A stretch of DNA of 64,000 nt, taken from Pseudomonas sp. ABC1. GTDB lineage: Bacteria; Pseudomonadota; Gammaproteobacteria; Pseudomonadales; Pseudomonadaceae. The translations under genes and the position numbers were made by a program. The first letter of the stretch is position 1. Every line of letters begins with the position of its first letter. This document shows positions 52,013-60,832 of the stretch, one piece after another. The notes below the pieces were generated by a model that saw nothing but the letters and a program-made list of their open reading frames with translations, searched no databases and was not told where the DNA came from. The stretch lies in NCBI RefSeq assembly GCF_013395055.1, contig NZ_CP058349.1, positions 3,905,501 through 3,969,500 of the forward strand, written 5' to 3'.

Positions 52013-53267
52013 GCGGGTAGACGTCTACTACGATGGCTGGGGAGAGCATTGGCGCTGGGGTTCGCTCGTATCCTCGACCGCGCTCACCGGGCGCCCGCTG
52101 GTTGCCTTCGAGTATAGCGAAGAGGCATTGGGGCGGAGGCTGGAACTGTCGGCGCTACGATTACCCCTGAAGGGGCCAAGGTTGCGCAAGGACTTTCCCG
52201 ATCATCAGCTATGGCTGCCCGGGCCGGTCTATGATTCGCTGCCCGACGGCTGGGGCATGCTGCTGATGGATCGCCTGTTCAAACGCCGAGGTCTCAATCC
52301 TGCGCGTATTGGTCCCCTGGAGCGCCTGGCCTACATCGGCTCCCATGCCATAGGGGCTATGTCGTTCGAGCCCGTGGTGCCGGAACTGCTCGCATTGCCC
52401 GAAGGTATTCTTCTTGAGCAACTGGCTGCCGAGGTTCAAGACGTGCTCGATGGCGAGGGCGGGGAGTTCCTGCAGCAACTGCTGTTGATGGGCGGCTCGC
52501 CGCATGGTGCGCGTCCAAAGGTATTGCTCTATCGCGATCCTGAGCACGGCCGCTTCAGCACCGCTGCGGCACCTGGCCTGGAAGCCTGGTTGATCAAATT
52601 CCCGGGGGCGCGTGAGCATCCCGAGGTATGTGCCATCGAGGCCGTCTACGCACAATGCCTGCGCGAATGCGCCATCGATACTCCGGATACCGAACATTTC
52701 GATTTACCGAATGGACAGGCAGCTTTCGCTACCCGCCGATTCGACCGGCAAAACGGCATGCGAGTACCCATGCAAAGCCTTGCCGCCTTTACAGGAGCGG
52801 ATTTCCGCGCAGCTGGCGCGCTGGATTACAGCAATTTCTTACGAGCGACCCAGTACTGCTGCAACGACGTGCGGGAGAAAGCGATAGCCTTCGAGCGGAT
52901 CGTATTCAATGTGGCGTTCAACAACCGTGATGATCACCCCAAGAATTTCGCTTACCTCATGTCTTCTCGCGGCCAATGGAAGTTGGCCCCGGCTTACGAC
53001 GTGACGTTCTGCGAAGGGCCGGGCGGATACCACCAGATGGACGTCATGGGGGAGGCGCTTCGTATCACGCGTAAGCATCTGCTCAAGTTGGCTGAGGAGG
53101 AGGCGGATCTTTCGTCCCGGGAGGCCGCCGACGTCATCGAACGGACCTGCCAAGTGGCCAGCGGTTTTACTGCCAGCGCCAATCGCCAGTTCCCTCGTGG
53201 TATCACCCGTGACACGTTGCGTACGGTTCAGGCGCGTATCGACGACAATATCGCGCAGCTCAGTTAG
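52005..53267 (+). CDS. HipA-like serine/threonine kinase toxin
   Basis: This 420-residue HipA-fold kinase has the glycine-rich region GGSPHGARPKVLLY, the catalytic loop NRDDHPKNF (Asp309, Asn314) and the metal-binding segment LAPAYDVTF. E. coli HipA phosphorylates glutamyl-tRNA synthetase and induces persistence; the target here is unknown. The ATG at 52005 has AAGGAAG upstream and overlaps hipB by eight bases. An ATG at 51966 in frame would give a longer overlap and lacks a ribosome site. Key residues are intact, so the toxin could be active. Confidence 0.9.
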   Translation: MLERVDVYYDGWGEHWRWGSLVSSTALTGRPLVAFEYSEEALGRRLELSALRLPLKGPRLRKDFPDHQLWLPGPVYDSLPDGWGMLLMDRLFKRRGLNPARIGPLERLAYIGSHAIGAMSFEPVVPELLALPEGILLEQLAAEVQDVLDGEGGEFLQQLLLMGGSPHGARPKVLLYRDPEHGRFSTAAAPGLEAWLIKFPGAREHPEVCAIEAVYAQCLRECAIDTPDTEHFDLPNGQAAFATRRFDRQNGMRVPMQSLAAFTGADFRAAGALDYSNFLRATQYCCNDVREKAIAFERIVFNVAFNNRDDHPKNFAYLMSSRGQWKLAPAYDVTFCEGPGGYHQMDVMGEALRITRKHLLKLAEEEADLSSREAADVIERTCQVASGFTASANRQFPRGITRDTLRTVQARIDDNIAQLS

Positions 53268-53394
53268 CAAGCTTGATCTCGGATTGTGATTGGATGGCGT
53301 GTCTGTCGCGAGTTGGAATAGTGGTTTCGACCCTGGTGCGGGTAGGGGGCAGCGGTGTATGCGCTGGTAAGTTCTATCAGCGACGGAGGAAGCC

Positions 53395-53490
53395 ATGAAT
53401 ATCTCTTGGCCGGACGTCCTCAAAAGCTTTGTCGATGATCAGATCAGCCAGCGAGGGCACCGTAGCGACTATATGGCTGGGTACAGCTAG
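53395..53490 (+). pseudogene. ParD-like antitoxin remnant
   Basis: After a strong ribosome site, GGAGGAA, an ORF of 31 codons reads MNISWPDVLKSFVDDQISQR then GHRSDYMAGYS and stops at TAG. The order of hydrophobic and charged residues is that of the ribbon-helix-helix N-terminus of ParD antitoxins, which are usually about 80 residues. No ParE toxin follows. It is probably a decayed TA gene. The 127 bases before it hold nothing else. Confidence 0.55.
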
Positions 53491-53663
53491 AGTTTGCTGT
53501 TGCAGCTTGCCGAGGCTGAGACCTCTTCGCTGGCTTCGCGCAGCATGCTGCGAATTTCATCGCTGTTGCGCGTGCTGTAGACACGACCGTCGGTGTTCTG
53601 CGCCATGCAGTTGGACAGCTCGCTGTCGCTGATATTGACGATGTTCACCGGGCGGCTGGATTC
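53487..53663 (-). pseudogene. Fragment resembling the end of a VWA-domain protein
   Basis: The minus strand is open for 59 codons without a start and reads RPVNIVNISDSELSNCMAQN, then TDGRVYSTRNSDEIRSMLRE and a tail ending SCNSKL before TAG at 53487. The pattern NI-x-IGDSELS-like, followed by a C and a helix, resembles the C-terminal part of von Willebrand factor A domains of surface or phage-linked proteins. It has no upstream reading frame and so is a remnant. The match is by eye and uncertain. Confidence 0.4.
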
Positions 53664-53722
53664 TCAGGATGTCGTGGCGCGACTGGTGGCTGATCTTATG
53701 GTCTCTGCCGGTGGGGTTGTAT

Positions 53723-54565
53723 TCAAGCATCGGTGAAGTATACGCCAGCGTCAGCTTCCATCCTCACCAGGTTCTCAATGACTTGGGCGCGTTTCAGGCC
53801 ATGCTTCTCTGCTAGCGCATCCAACTGGGCAATCACCGTTTTCGAGAGTATTACGTTGACCTGCTTCTTGTCGGGGGTGCGCTCGTTGAATTGCTTACGG
53901 TCCCATCGCTTCTTGATCTCTCGAATCATGGCCGTTCGTTCATTTCGACCTATATCCTCATGGTCGAAGAACATCAGTAGCTCTTGGTGGTTGCTGATGG
54001 AAGGCTGCCTTGAGAATAACGCCAGATACTTCTTCTGAAGCCACTCCCAGGCGCAGGCGCACCGCTTCTCGCCGTCTTTTTTATCGGCGAACCAATCGAG
54101 CTCGCTGTCCTTTGCTTTGTGCCTGAGCCAGCTATCACGAAGGAGTTCGACCTCGAAGGCTTTCTTCCCAATGTCGATCTCCCAAAGGTCAATCATGGCA
54201 ATAAGGTGATCTCTGCCAATGAGGTGAACTAAGTCAATAGGCAGGCGTAGGCCAGTCATCTGCCGTATCTTGCGGAGCAGCCACTGATACTGCCGTTCAT
54301 CTTCTTTGATCCATTCCAGCTTTTCGTTTGGAAGCAGGAACTGGTCCTTTTTTCCAGGGATGCGGGACCGGAGGCGCTCTTTGTACTTCAGGGCTCTGGC
54401 TATCTCGTCACGCATGGTGAGACCGTTACAGGTTCTGCGATCAAGACTGGCCTCTTCGTAGTGGTAGAGGTACAGCCACAGCCAGATGTCGTGGCGATGG
54501 TTCCGATGAGGATCTTGGAGCAGCTCGCTCAGCCTGTCCGCATCCTTTCTGCTCTCGATTGTCAC
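53723..54565 (-). CDS. Island protein with C-terminal ribbon-helix-helix-like segment
   Basis: This 280-residue protein has no family I can name. The N-terminal 220 residues are mostly helical and rich in Trp, Arg, Lys and Glu (HDIWLWLYLYHYEEASLD; KEDERQYQWLLRKIRQMTGL). The C-terminus, KQVNVILSKTVIAQLDALAE followed by KHGLKRAQVIENLVRMEA, looks like a ribbon-helix-helix DNA-binding unit of the MetJ/Arc type. It may therefore be a DNA-binding regulator or a maintenance protein of the element. Codon use is less GC-rich than in the core region. The ATG lies before AT-rich DNA with an inverted repeat (54605-54640). Confidence 0.65.
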   Translation of the reverse strand: MTIESRKDADRLSELLQDPHRNHRHDIWLWLYLYHYEEASLDRRTCNGLTMRDEIARALKYKERLRSRIPGKKDQFLLPNEKLEWIKEDERQYQWLLRKIRQMTGLRLPIDLVHLIGRDHLIAMIDLWEIDIGKKAFEVELLRDSWLRHKAKDSELDWFADKKDGEKRCACAWEWLQKKYLALFSRQPSISNHQELLMFFDHEDIGRNERTAMIREIKKRWDRKQFNERTPDKKQVNVILSKTVIAQLDALAEKHGLKRAQVIENLVRMEADAGVYFTDA

Positions 54566-54604
54566 GTTATTTCATCCATGTCTGTGGGCCGCTATGGGGT
54601 AAGC

Positions 54605-54640
54605 CTAGATGATTCTAGAGCTTTTCTATATCTCATCTAG
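54605..54640. promoter_or_regulatory. Inverted repeat and GATTCTA repeats upstream of the RHH-like gene
   Basis: CTAGATGA at 54605-54612 and TCATCTAG at 54633-54640 are perfect inverted repeats. The word GATTCTA occurs three times between 54610 and 54685. Such repeats in AT-rich DNA 40 bases before a gene with an RHH-like domain suggest an operator or iteron-type site. The rest of the 551-base gap 54566-55116 shows no gene. Confidence 0.45.
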
Positions 54641-55116
54641 GTTATTTCTATGTGCGATCTATGATGATTCTATGGTGATTCTAAATTTATTTTTTTGCTT
54701 GTAGGCCTATTTTTATTGGGGTTCTATTGGTCTTTTGCAGATTTAAGGATTTTTTCATGCTTGTCCTTGTTCAAGGCAAGAGCTTGCTACGGAACGTTGG
54801 TGCTGTAGGCTCGGTTCTGAGAACCACGCTTCGACACGTGATAGAGCATCTGGAGGTTGGGTAGCGGGCTGATGAATAAGACGGTGATCTAATGCTCAAG
54901 CTGGGTGCCTTGCTGGGCATGTTGTGCTGTGTGGTACCTGAATACGATTGGCAGGTCACGAGACTCGGCTAGCTAGGTATCGAGTCTGCGTTCGGGACCA
55001 GAGAGCTGTCGGGTATTTACAGTTTCTAGGCCCCCGGTGAGGCGCCTGCGTGTCGTTTTTCAGTGTTTTTTAACCGGCTCTGCCAATCCTCTGAACGAAT
55101 ACGAGGAGCCCCGTTC

Positions 55117-55344
55117 ATGAGGATCATCCGTCTAAAAGAAGTCATCGATTCGACCGGCTTGGCCCGGTCGACCATCTACAAATACATTGCGGAAGGCACT
55201 TTCCCGAAACCGGTCTCGCTGGGAGACCGTTGCGTCGGTTGGGTCGACAGCGAAGTGCACTGCTGGATCCTGGCTAGGATTGAGGAGCGCGATCTGGCAG
55301 AAGGTAGTGCGGGGCGCGGCACCGGCCTCCGTGTGGCCAGCTAG
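55117..55344 (+). CDS. AlpA family phage-type regulator
   Basis: This 75-residue protein starts MRIIRLKEVIDSTGLARSTI, then YKYIAEGTFPKPVSLGDRCV and GWVDSEVHCWI. This is the full AlpA/DUF-type winged HTH pattern of the MerR-like excision regulators. AlpA proteins turn on integrase or excision genes of cryptic prophages and satellites. GAGGAG precedes the ATG; the frame from 55063 adds unconserved residues. A hairpin follows the gene. Its usual partner integrase is not in the window. Confidence 0.9.
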   Translation: MRIIRLKEVIDSTGLARSTIYKYIAEGTFPKPVSLGDRCVGWVDSEVHCWILARIEERDLAEGSAGRGTGLRVAS

Positions 55345-55357
55345 AACTGACCAATTG

Positions 55358-55390
55358 CGCCATGACTGGCTATGGCTGGTCATGGCGTTT
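55358..55390 (+). terminator. Hairpin after alpA
   Basis: CGCCATGAC at 55358-55366 pairs with GTCATGGCG at 55379-55387, followed by TTTAT. The rest of the 343-base gap to the next gene shows no coding frame; TATATAGC-like AT-rich DNA at 55535-55570 may hold the next promoter. Confidence 0.6.
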
Positions 55391-55687
55391 ATGCCGCTTG
55401 GGAAGGTCCTGTGTTCTCAGCTAACTCTCCCAGGATGCGATTCGGCAAATCTCTGGGTAGGTAGGGCAATGTTGCTCCCCATTTCCAGGTCTCGCCGGGA
55501 GATTTGGTGATGGGGTGGGCTGCTTCTAGTGATATAGCTAATAGCTACTGACTATCAATGTATAACCGATCAATAGCCATTGGCACTGATCCAGTACTGC
55601 ACCTATTGCACGGGTAGGAGTAGGTCGTCGGTTAAAAAATACACACCACGTATCTGGTATGCACAACAACCAACCAGGTACCCACCC

Positions 55688-56659
55688 ATGACCAATCGCA
55701 AGATTTACACCCGCCTTTCGCAGGCCGACATTGCTCTTCAGATCGAGCGACTTGTCCAGGCCATCGAGGACTCCGATTCACCAGCATTCCGAATCAAGCC
55801 AGTCCGCACCGGGTACGAGCGGGTCCAAGAGACAAAGCTCTCTCGGTACTTCGATCACATTCAGCAGATGGTCGATCTCTTCGAAGGCCGTATCGCGTAC
55901 AGCTACAGCGAACACCTGCAAGCGTTCAGGGCTGCATGTCAAGACATTGGGCTGAAGCGCCATCTCGGTGGTCCTGCCTGTCTGAATAAGGAGGGTACGG
56001 CATACCTGGGGCATCATCACAGCATGAATGTCTTGGTCGACCGGATTCGACATTTGACCCGTGAGCGGTGGTATCTCCGCAGGAAGCATGACCTCCGCCA
56101 TCAGGCCAAGGGGCAGGAGATCCAGGTCTGCAACTACGTCGATGCCTTATGTGAGATCTATTCGCGCATTACCATCATCAGGGTTGACCTCCACTACCGT
56201 TCAGAGGCGCAGGCCAGTCTACGAGTCGAGCACGTGTTCGATAACTTGAATGAACTGATCTACGAGCACAGGCGTAACCCTCTATTCGAGCACCTTCTCG
56301 GTCACATTTATTCGGTGGAGCAGGGAGATAGGAGTGATGGCGGGGGCTACCACGTCCATGCCGCCTACTTTTTCAATGGCAACGTAGTACAGGGCGACGT
56401 CTACAAGGCCATCCAGCTAGGCGAGCTATGGGACGACATCACAGACGGCCAGGGCTACCTGCACAGTTGCAACCACGACAAGGATCGGTACGGTGACGAG
56501 TGTGGTATCGGTCGCATTCTGAGGAGTGATCGAGCAATTCGGCGCCATGTGCACAATACGGTGAAGTATATGGTCAAAGACGCTCAGCATCTGCGCTTGA
56601 GGCCCGAGGGGGCTCGAAGCCTGCGGACGGGCCAGCTGAAGCGTCCCCGTCGCGGGTGA
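55688..56659 (+). CDS. Inovirus Gp2 / YagK-YfjJ-like replication protein
   Basis: This 323-residue protein resembles the inovirus-Gp2 family (YagK/YfjJ C-terminal domain), a replication-initiation group of filamentous phages and cryptic satellites. Signs are the segment SRITIIRVDLHYRSEAQASL, GGGYHVHAAYFFNGNVVQGD with an HxH pair like HUH nucleases, a cysteine/histidine-rich LHSCNHDKDRYGDECGIGRI, and VHNTVKYMVKDAQHLRLRP with a possible catalytic Tyr. It follows alpA, the usual order in P4-like and inovirus-like elements. The start MTNRKIYTRLSQADIALQIE is chosen over an earlier frame because the sequence before is AT-rich leader. Confidence 0.78.
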   Translation: MTNRKIYTRLSQADIALQIERLVQAIEDSDSPAFRIKPVRTGYERVQETKLSRYFDHIQQMVDLFEGRIAYSYSEHLQAFRAACQDIGLKRHLGGPACLNKEGTAYLGHHHSMNVLVDRIRHLTRERWYLRRKHDLRHQAKGQEIQVCNYVDALCEIYSRITIIRVDLHYRSEAQASLRVEHVFDNLNELIYEHRRNPLFEHLLGHIYSVEQGDRSDGGGYHVHAAYFFNGNVVQGDVYKAIQLGELWDDITDGQGYLHSCNHDKDRYGDECGIGRILRSDRAIRRHVHNTVKYMVKDAQHLRLRPEGARSLRTGQLKRPRRG

Positions 56660-56795
56660 CAGAATGTGGCTGCGTTGTGCTTTTGGGCGACTTCTACAAC
56701 TGATCTTCTACACCTCCAGTGGACACCCCGTTAAGCGATAAACTGCAATGAGGTGAATCATGGCAAGACAATCAGTCCAGATGAAACAAACCCGT

Positions 56796-56844
56796 GGCCG
56801 ATAGCGGTCGCCCGTGAGAGGGAGCTTTCGGCCAGAAGCGGACA
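56796..56844. repeat. 49-base flanking repeat, left copy
   Basis: This stretch ends in TCGGCCAGAAGCGGACA. Its inverted counterpart at 60419-60467 shares 16 of these last 17 bases and 33 of 49 overall. The two copies bracket the 1105-residue gene. A weaker similar stretch lies at about 62563-62600. Elsewhere the gap 56660-57072 shows no gene. Confidence 0.6.
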
Positions 56845-57072
56845 TCTGCTTATAGCCGGTGCCGACCTGAGGCGAACAGTATACTGTTGGCACCGACTCA
56901 GACTCTGAGTCTCCGCGCCGACAACCTAATGAGCCATCTGATATGTGCGCGGCCCCTACAAACATGCGGGATTGAGCTCGATGTTCGCGGACGTCGATAA
57001 GTCTCCCTCAAGGTGGCTTATTCCAGCGTTGGGGTTCAAATGAGAATACGGAAAGATACTCGAAAGGAATCA

Positions 57073-60000
57073 ATGGCTCCTACGCTAGATGACCTGCTCA
57101 ATGATGATCGGCTGGCACGGCTTTTTTCAACGGATGCTCGCCACTGTGCCTTGCAGCTGTGGATCTTGCAGATCAGGTTCGAGCAACAGATCGAAAATCG
57201 CATCGTCTATGGCCGTTTGCTCCCCTACAGTTACTCCAGTAATAGCTGGTCATACAGCGACGACAATAAATTTCAGGACTTTGGGTTGTTCCAGGCTCAG
57301 GTAGTCCGGCTCAACCTGTGCGTAAGCAGCGTCCACTGTGCGGAGCTTTTACGACAACTAAGCGTCGGCCACTCAATCTCAACAATCAGCGAAAACCTGA
57401 ATATTGGGCTAGCGGACCAATTAAAAGCGCAGTTCGGCACGACCGCACTCGCTGCAGATGATCTGGTTTATCGACCCGCAGCCTACCTGCTCAATAGAGA
57501 TGCGCATGACCGCCATTCAATCTCCAGCCCTCACGGTGGCTCCGGCGCTTTCAGTGCATCGATCTCTCAGAGAGACAAGGGGGCGCTGTTTCATCTGGGG
57601 CAGGGCTACGATGTCGCCTTGACCGAATTGGTAGTTAATCACCTGAGCGCAGATACAGGCCTGGACTTTGGAGGGGCTGATACCGTCAGATTTGGCGATA
57701 TTGAGCTGTTAGTTTTTCCTGCGCTGGACGACCTAGAGCGATGTTTACTGAGCGCGAACTGGGTTGATAAACCTCGTGCCTTGGTTGCCCGCTTCAATCC
57801 GGCTCAGATACCTCACTTCAAAGGCTTCCAATTCCACCTGAAAGTCACGAACGGCGACCAAATTGTCTACTCAAATATCATCACTGCGAAACTTGATGCG
57901 GAAGGAATATTTGAGTGCAAGTTCGTTCTGGGCGACCAGTTGCATGCCAGGGTCGACGGCACAGAACTAGAGGTTTTCGGCATTCATGATGATCCTCTAC
58001 GCGGGAGCACGCTGTGTTGCCGATGGGGAACCGGATACGTTAGAGAGATTCATTTTCAGGGGCATGCGGTGGGTCAAGGAGCCAACCCGGTCAAGTTCGA
58101 TTGGCTAGAAAGAACTACTCGTCCCGCCACGTCGCCCCGGGTGAAAGCTGCCCTGACGATCAGCCGCAGAAATATGGATCTCGCCAGCCGTGTAGGTGGA
58201 CGCGAGGCGGATCCTTGGGTTCCGGCTAACCGCGACCTCGCATCTTTGTTTACGCGGCTCCATCCGCCTAAGTCAGAGGGGTGTTTTTTCCAACGTTTTA
58301 GCCAAGGCAGTGGCGAGGGACGGCTGCAGTTTGTGGAGTGGTTTAAGACACTGCTAACCAAATACCAGCAGCATCAGGTGATTATCTTCGATCCGTATTT
58401 CGACTCCGCTGGCTTGGGATTGGTATTGATCTGTGCAGCACAGCAGACTGACTACATCGTCTTCAGATCCCTTCCAAAGCACATCAAGGAAGATAAACCC
58501 CTACGTCGTAAGTCCGATAAGACAGGCCAGGAAGGTGTTAATAACTTGCTGGCAAACTGCGAACAGAACCGCCATCTCATGGCGCGCTTCAAGCTACGTA
58601 TCTACGGGCTTAAGGAAGGCCGACTGCATGACCGCTACATTCTAGTCATGGGATCAGATGGGCTACCGGTCGCGGGCTTCAATCTATCCAACTCGTTTCA
58701 GAAAGCCGCCGAAAACTACCCCCTATTGGTTACTCCAATTCCAGCGGATGTCCTGCTGCAGGTTGAACAATACAAGTCCGTGCTGTTACGGGAAACGGAG
58801 GCCGTACTGTCTGAGGGCGAAATCGGGAATCCTTCCATGCGGATTCTATTCGACTCCACAGCGCTGCCAATGGCACCGCGCCGTTATGAACCACTGCGCT
58901 TCTTAGAAAAGCCACAGGCAGGTGACGTACTAAGCGTATGGGCCGGAGAACCATCACTACAAGGGCTGAGTGGCGATCCGTTGAGGGAACGGATGGTGAC
59001 ACTGAACATACTCAAGGGGGACTCGCTCGCCCTGCCTGAGACGGAAAGCCTGCGCAATTGCCTAGAGCGGCAGACTGGCGATTTGGAAGGTTTCACAGCA
59101 ACTTGGGAGGTGCTAGGCGAGTTGCTTGCACATTCACGCACTGAGAACAGCCACTTTCATGAACTCGAATTCGAGCGCGGTATTCTGAAGTGCTTGGTAC
59201 AGTTCCTTAACTCATCGTTCAACCGAACGCATGAGCGGGGGGATGAGGAATTGGCTGTGGCAGACACTCGGTTCTTTCAGCAGCCGATTGAGACTTTGCT
59301 ACGCAGCTCTTATCAACCACACCACTTTTGTCATGCGACAAAGTATTCAGCTCTAACCTGGGCGGAGTATTTCACCATTAAATTTCTTTGGTGGTATGCC
59401 TCAGACGCTCTGCTGGAAATTGTCGAGACGCAGATAGTCGACGTACCGATTGAACCGCAAGAGTCTGATGCAGTGAGGCTGTCCCTCTTAAGCCAGGTCA
59501 TCAATGAAATTGCACTGTCACTGCAGTTCCAAATTAGTGAGGTACAACAGCGCCGGCTCGTCCATAGCAGTAGCGGTCTGCTGCAATGGATGGGACTGAA
59601 CGCAATTGAGATGAAGTTGGAAAAATCTGGGAGGCTCGACAGCGTACTGCAGTTGGTGTCCGATTTTCCGTACGACGAACAGGTGCGAGCTCTAGGCTGG
59701 ATGATTTGCCACGCGGCCGGGAGACCAGATAAAGGTGAGATATACAAAGGCCTAATCGCAGCACTCGATGGGGTAATGGCAGCGAACATCTCTGGCAAAG
59801 AACTAAGGCATATAGTCGACTCCATGCGCGGACATATGCGGCACCTAACTTGGGCCGAGCCGTGGCTCCCTCAGGATGTAATTTTCCCCTTGCTGCAAAA
59901 TGATCGCGCAAATACTGACGATGCTTGCGGTATCTGGGTTCAGGAACTGACGATTTTACTGGAGCCAAAGCTTAAAAATCAGTCAAGGCTGTTTGAGCTT

Positions 60001-60390
60001 TCACGTGAGGGGAGGATGACCAACACAGCTGCTTTTCTCTTTGCTTATAGCGGCCACGAGCAGCAGCAGGACTGTCTGAAAAAGATGTGGAACATCTTGA
60101 GGCAGCAGCAACGGATCGTGCGTCAGCCTCTCGCTAGCACTTCTGATTGGACAAGATGGCACGATGCTTTAGTGGTATCGATGTGGATACTGACCTTTGC
60201 CCGTTGGAGTGAATACTACTTGCGTGAGCGCGGTATTACTGACAACGAACTGGAGCGACTGTCGTTGGACACCCGCGAGTTAGCGATGGTTAGACCGATG
60301 GACGAATGGAGGTCGGGGGGGGCCGGCAACGGCAATCTTGCTTTGTTCCTTGATCAAGTGGAGGCGCTCTTAGCCTCAAGTGCCGAGTAA
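57073..60390 (+). CDS. Large VPA1262-like protein with phospholipase-D-type motif; candidate defence protein
   Basis: This 1105-residue protein starts MAPTLDDLLNDDRLARLFST with AAAGGAA just upstream (earlier in-frame starts at 57013 and 57040 are possible). By memory it resembles the VPA1262 family of island-encoded proteins; I cannot check this. The N-terminal 400 residues look beta-rich. The middle has IIFDPYFDSAGLGLVLICAA and, near residue 519, LHDRYILVMGSDGLPVAGFN-LSNSF, which looks like an HxD-type phospholipase-D/nuclease active-site half. The last 500 residues are helical. No membrane segment or signal is seen. A stand-alone anti-phage role is a hypothesis from size, motif and location. 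Confidence 0.68.
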   Translation: MAPTLDDLLNDDRLARLFSTDARHCALQLWILQIRFEQQIENRIVYGRLLPYSYSSNSWSYSDDNKFQDFGLFQAQVVRLNLCVSSVHCAELLRQLSVGHSISTISENLNIGLADQLKAQFGTTALAADDLVYRPAAYLLNRDAHDRHSISSPHGGSGAFSASISQRDKGALFHLGQGYDVALTELVVNHLSADTGLDFGGADTVRFGDIELLVFPALDDLERCLLSANWVDKPRALVARFNPAQIPHFKGFQFHLKVTNGDQIVYSNIITAKLDAEGIFECKFVLGDQLHARVDGTELEVFGIHDDPLRGSTLCCRWGTGYVREIHFQGHAVGQGANPVKFDWLERTTRPATSPRVKAALTISRRNMDLASRVGGREADPWVPANRDLASLFTRLHPPKSEGCFFQRFSQGSGEGRLQFVEWFKTLLTKYQQHQVIIFDPYFDSAGLGLVLICAAQQTDYIVFRSLPKHIKEDKPLRRKSDKTGQEGVNNLLANCEQNRHLMARFKLRIYGLKEGRLHDRYILVMGSDGLPVAGFNLSNSFQKAAENYPLLVTPIPADVLLQVEQYKSVLLRETEAVLSEGEIGNPSMRILFDSTALPMAPRRYEPLRFLEKPQAGDVLSVWAGEPSLQGLSGDPLRERMVTLNILKGDSLALPETESLRNCLERQTGDLEGFTATWEVLGELLAHSRTENSHFHELEFERGILKCLVQFLNSSFNRTHERGDEELAVADTRFFQQPIETLLRSSYQPHHFCHATKYSALTWAEYFTIKFLWWYASDALLEIVETQIVDVPIEPQESDAVRLSLLSQVINEIALSLQFQISEVQQRRLVHSSSGLLQWMGLNAIEMKLEKSGRLDSVLQLVSDFPYDEQVRALGWMICHAAGRPDKGEIYKGLIAALDGVMAANISGKELRHIVDSMRGHMRHLTWAEPWLPQDVIFPLLQNDRANTDDACGIWVQELTILLEPKLKNQSRLFELSREGRMTNTAAFLFAYSGHEQQQDCLKKMWNILRQQQRIVRQPLASTSDWTRWHDALVVSMWILTFARWSEYYLRERGITDNELERLSLDTRELAMVRPMDEWRSGGAGNGNLALFLDQVEALLASSAE

Positions 60391-60811
60391 GAAACGGGCG
60401 GATTACCTGTAATTAGGCTGTCCGCTTTTGGCCGACTCCAGCCTGTCGTCACCGGCAGCAACCGGCCCTAAGCCGCCATCCAGCGAGAAGCCAGAAAGCC
60501 CTCACTCATTGGCCAACATGGTCTGAAAACCTCGACTTCCTGCAGCCCCATGTCACGCGAGGTCGCAAACCGGACCACTGTACATAGGCATGCTCGGTTG
60601 TTTGTAACGAATTCGCTCACGGACCTGATCCAGCAACCGTGTAGCGCGCAACATAGGAGGGGAGGCGGGTTTCATGGCTGGAATTGGCACTGTATTTTCA
60701 TATGGCAAACGCTCCGTCAAGCTAGGCTACAAGCCCCTTTCCGCGTTTTTTCGTGCTAATTTAGATCGCAAGCGCCAGATATGGCCTGCGGGTTGGTGCG
60801 GTCTGCATTAC
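60391..60811. other. Non-coding stretch with inverted flanking repeat
   Basis: Contains the inverted 49-base repeat at 60419-60467 and otherwise no supported gene. A short open frame from 60550 has no ribosome site or family. A GGAGGGGAGG run at 60655-60665 precedes an ATG at 60674 whose frame runs into the next gene, but the first 53 residues look like translated attachment-site DNA. Confidence 0.5.
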
Positions 60812-60818
60812 GTTAGGC
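60812..60818 (+). promoter_or_regulatory. Cassette boundary GTTAGGC (attC/attI-type crossover site)
   Basis: GTTAGGC fits the integron crossover consensus GTTRRRY and lies 14 bases before the ATG of the next gene, the usual spacing for a cassette ORF. I could not find a matching RYYYAAC left partner, so the upstream attC is degenerate or lost. Confidence 0.45.
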
Positions 60819-60832
60819 ATCAGGCAAAATTC

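Noticed and set aside
56708..56965. 85-codon minus-strand open frame in the gap before the large protein
   Set aside because: It runs through the flanking repeat and has no ribosome site or family features.
60550..60759. 69-codon plus-strand open frame between the PLD-motif gene and the ADP-ribosyltransferase
   Set aside because: No ribosome site, unlikely composition (His, Gln, Arg, Trp rich) and overlap with degenerate attachment-site DNA.
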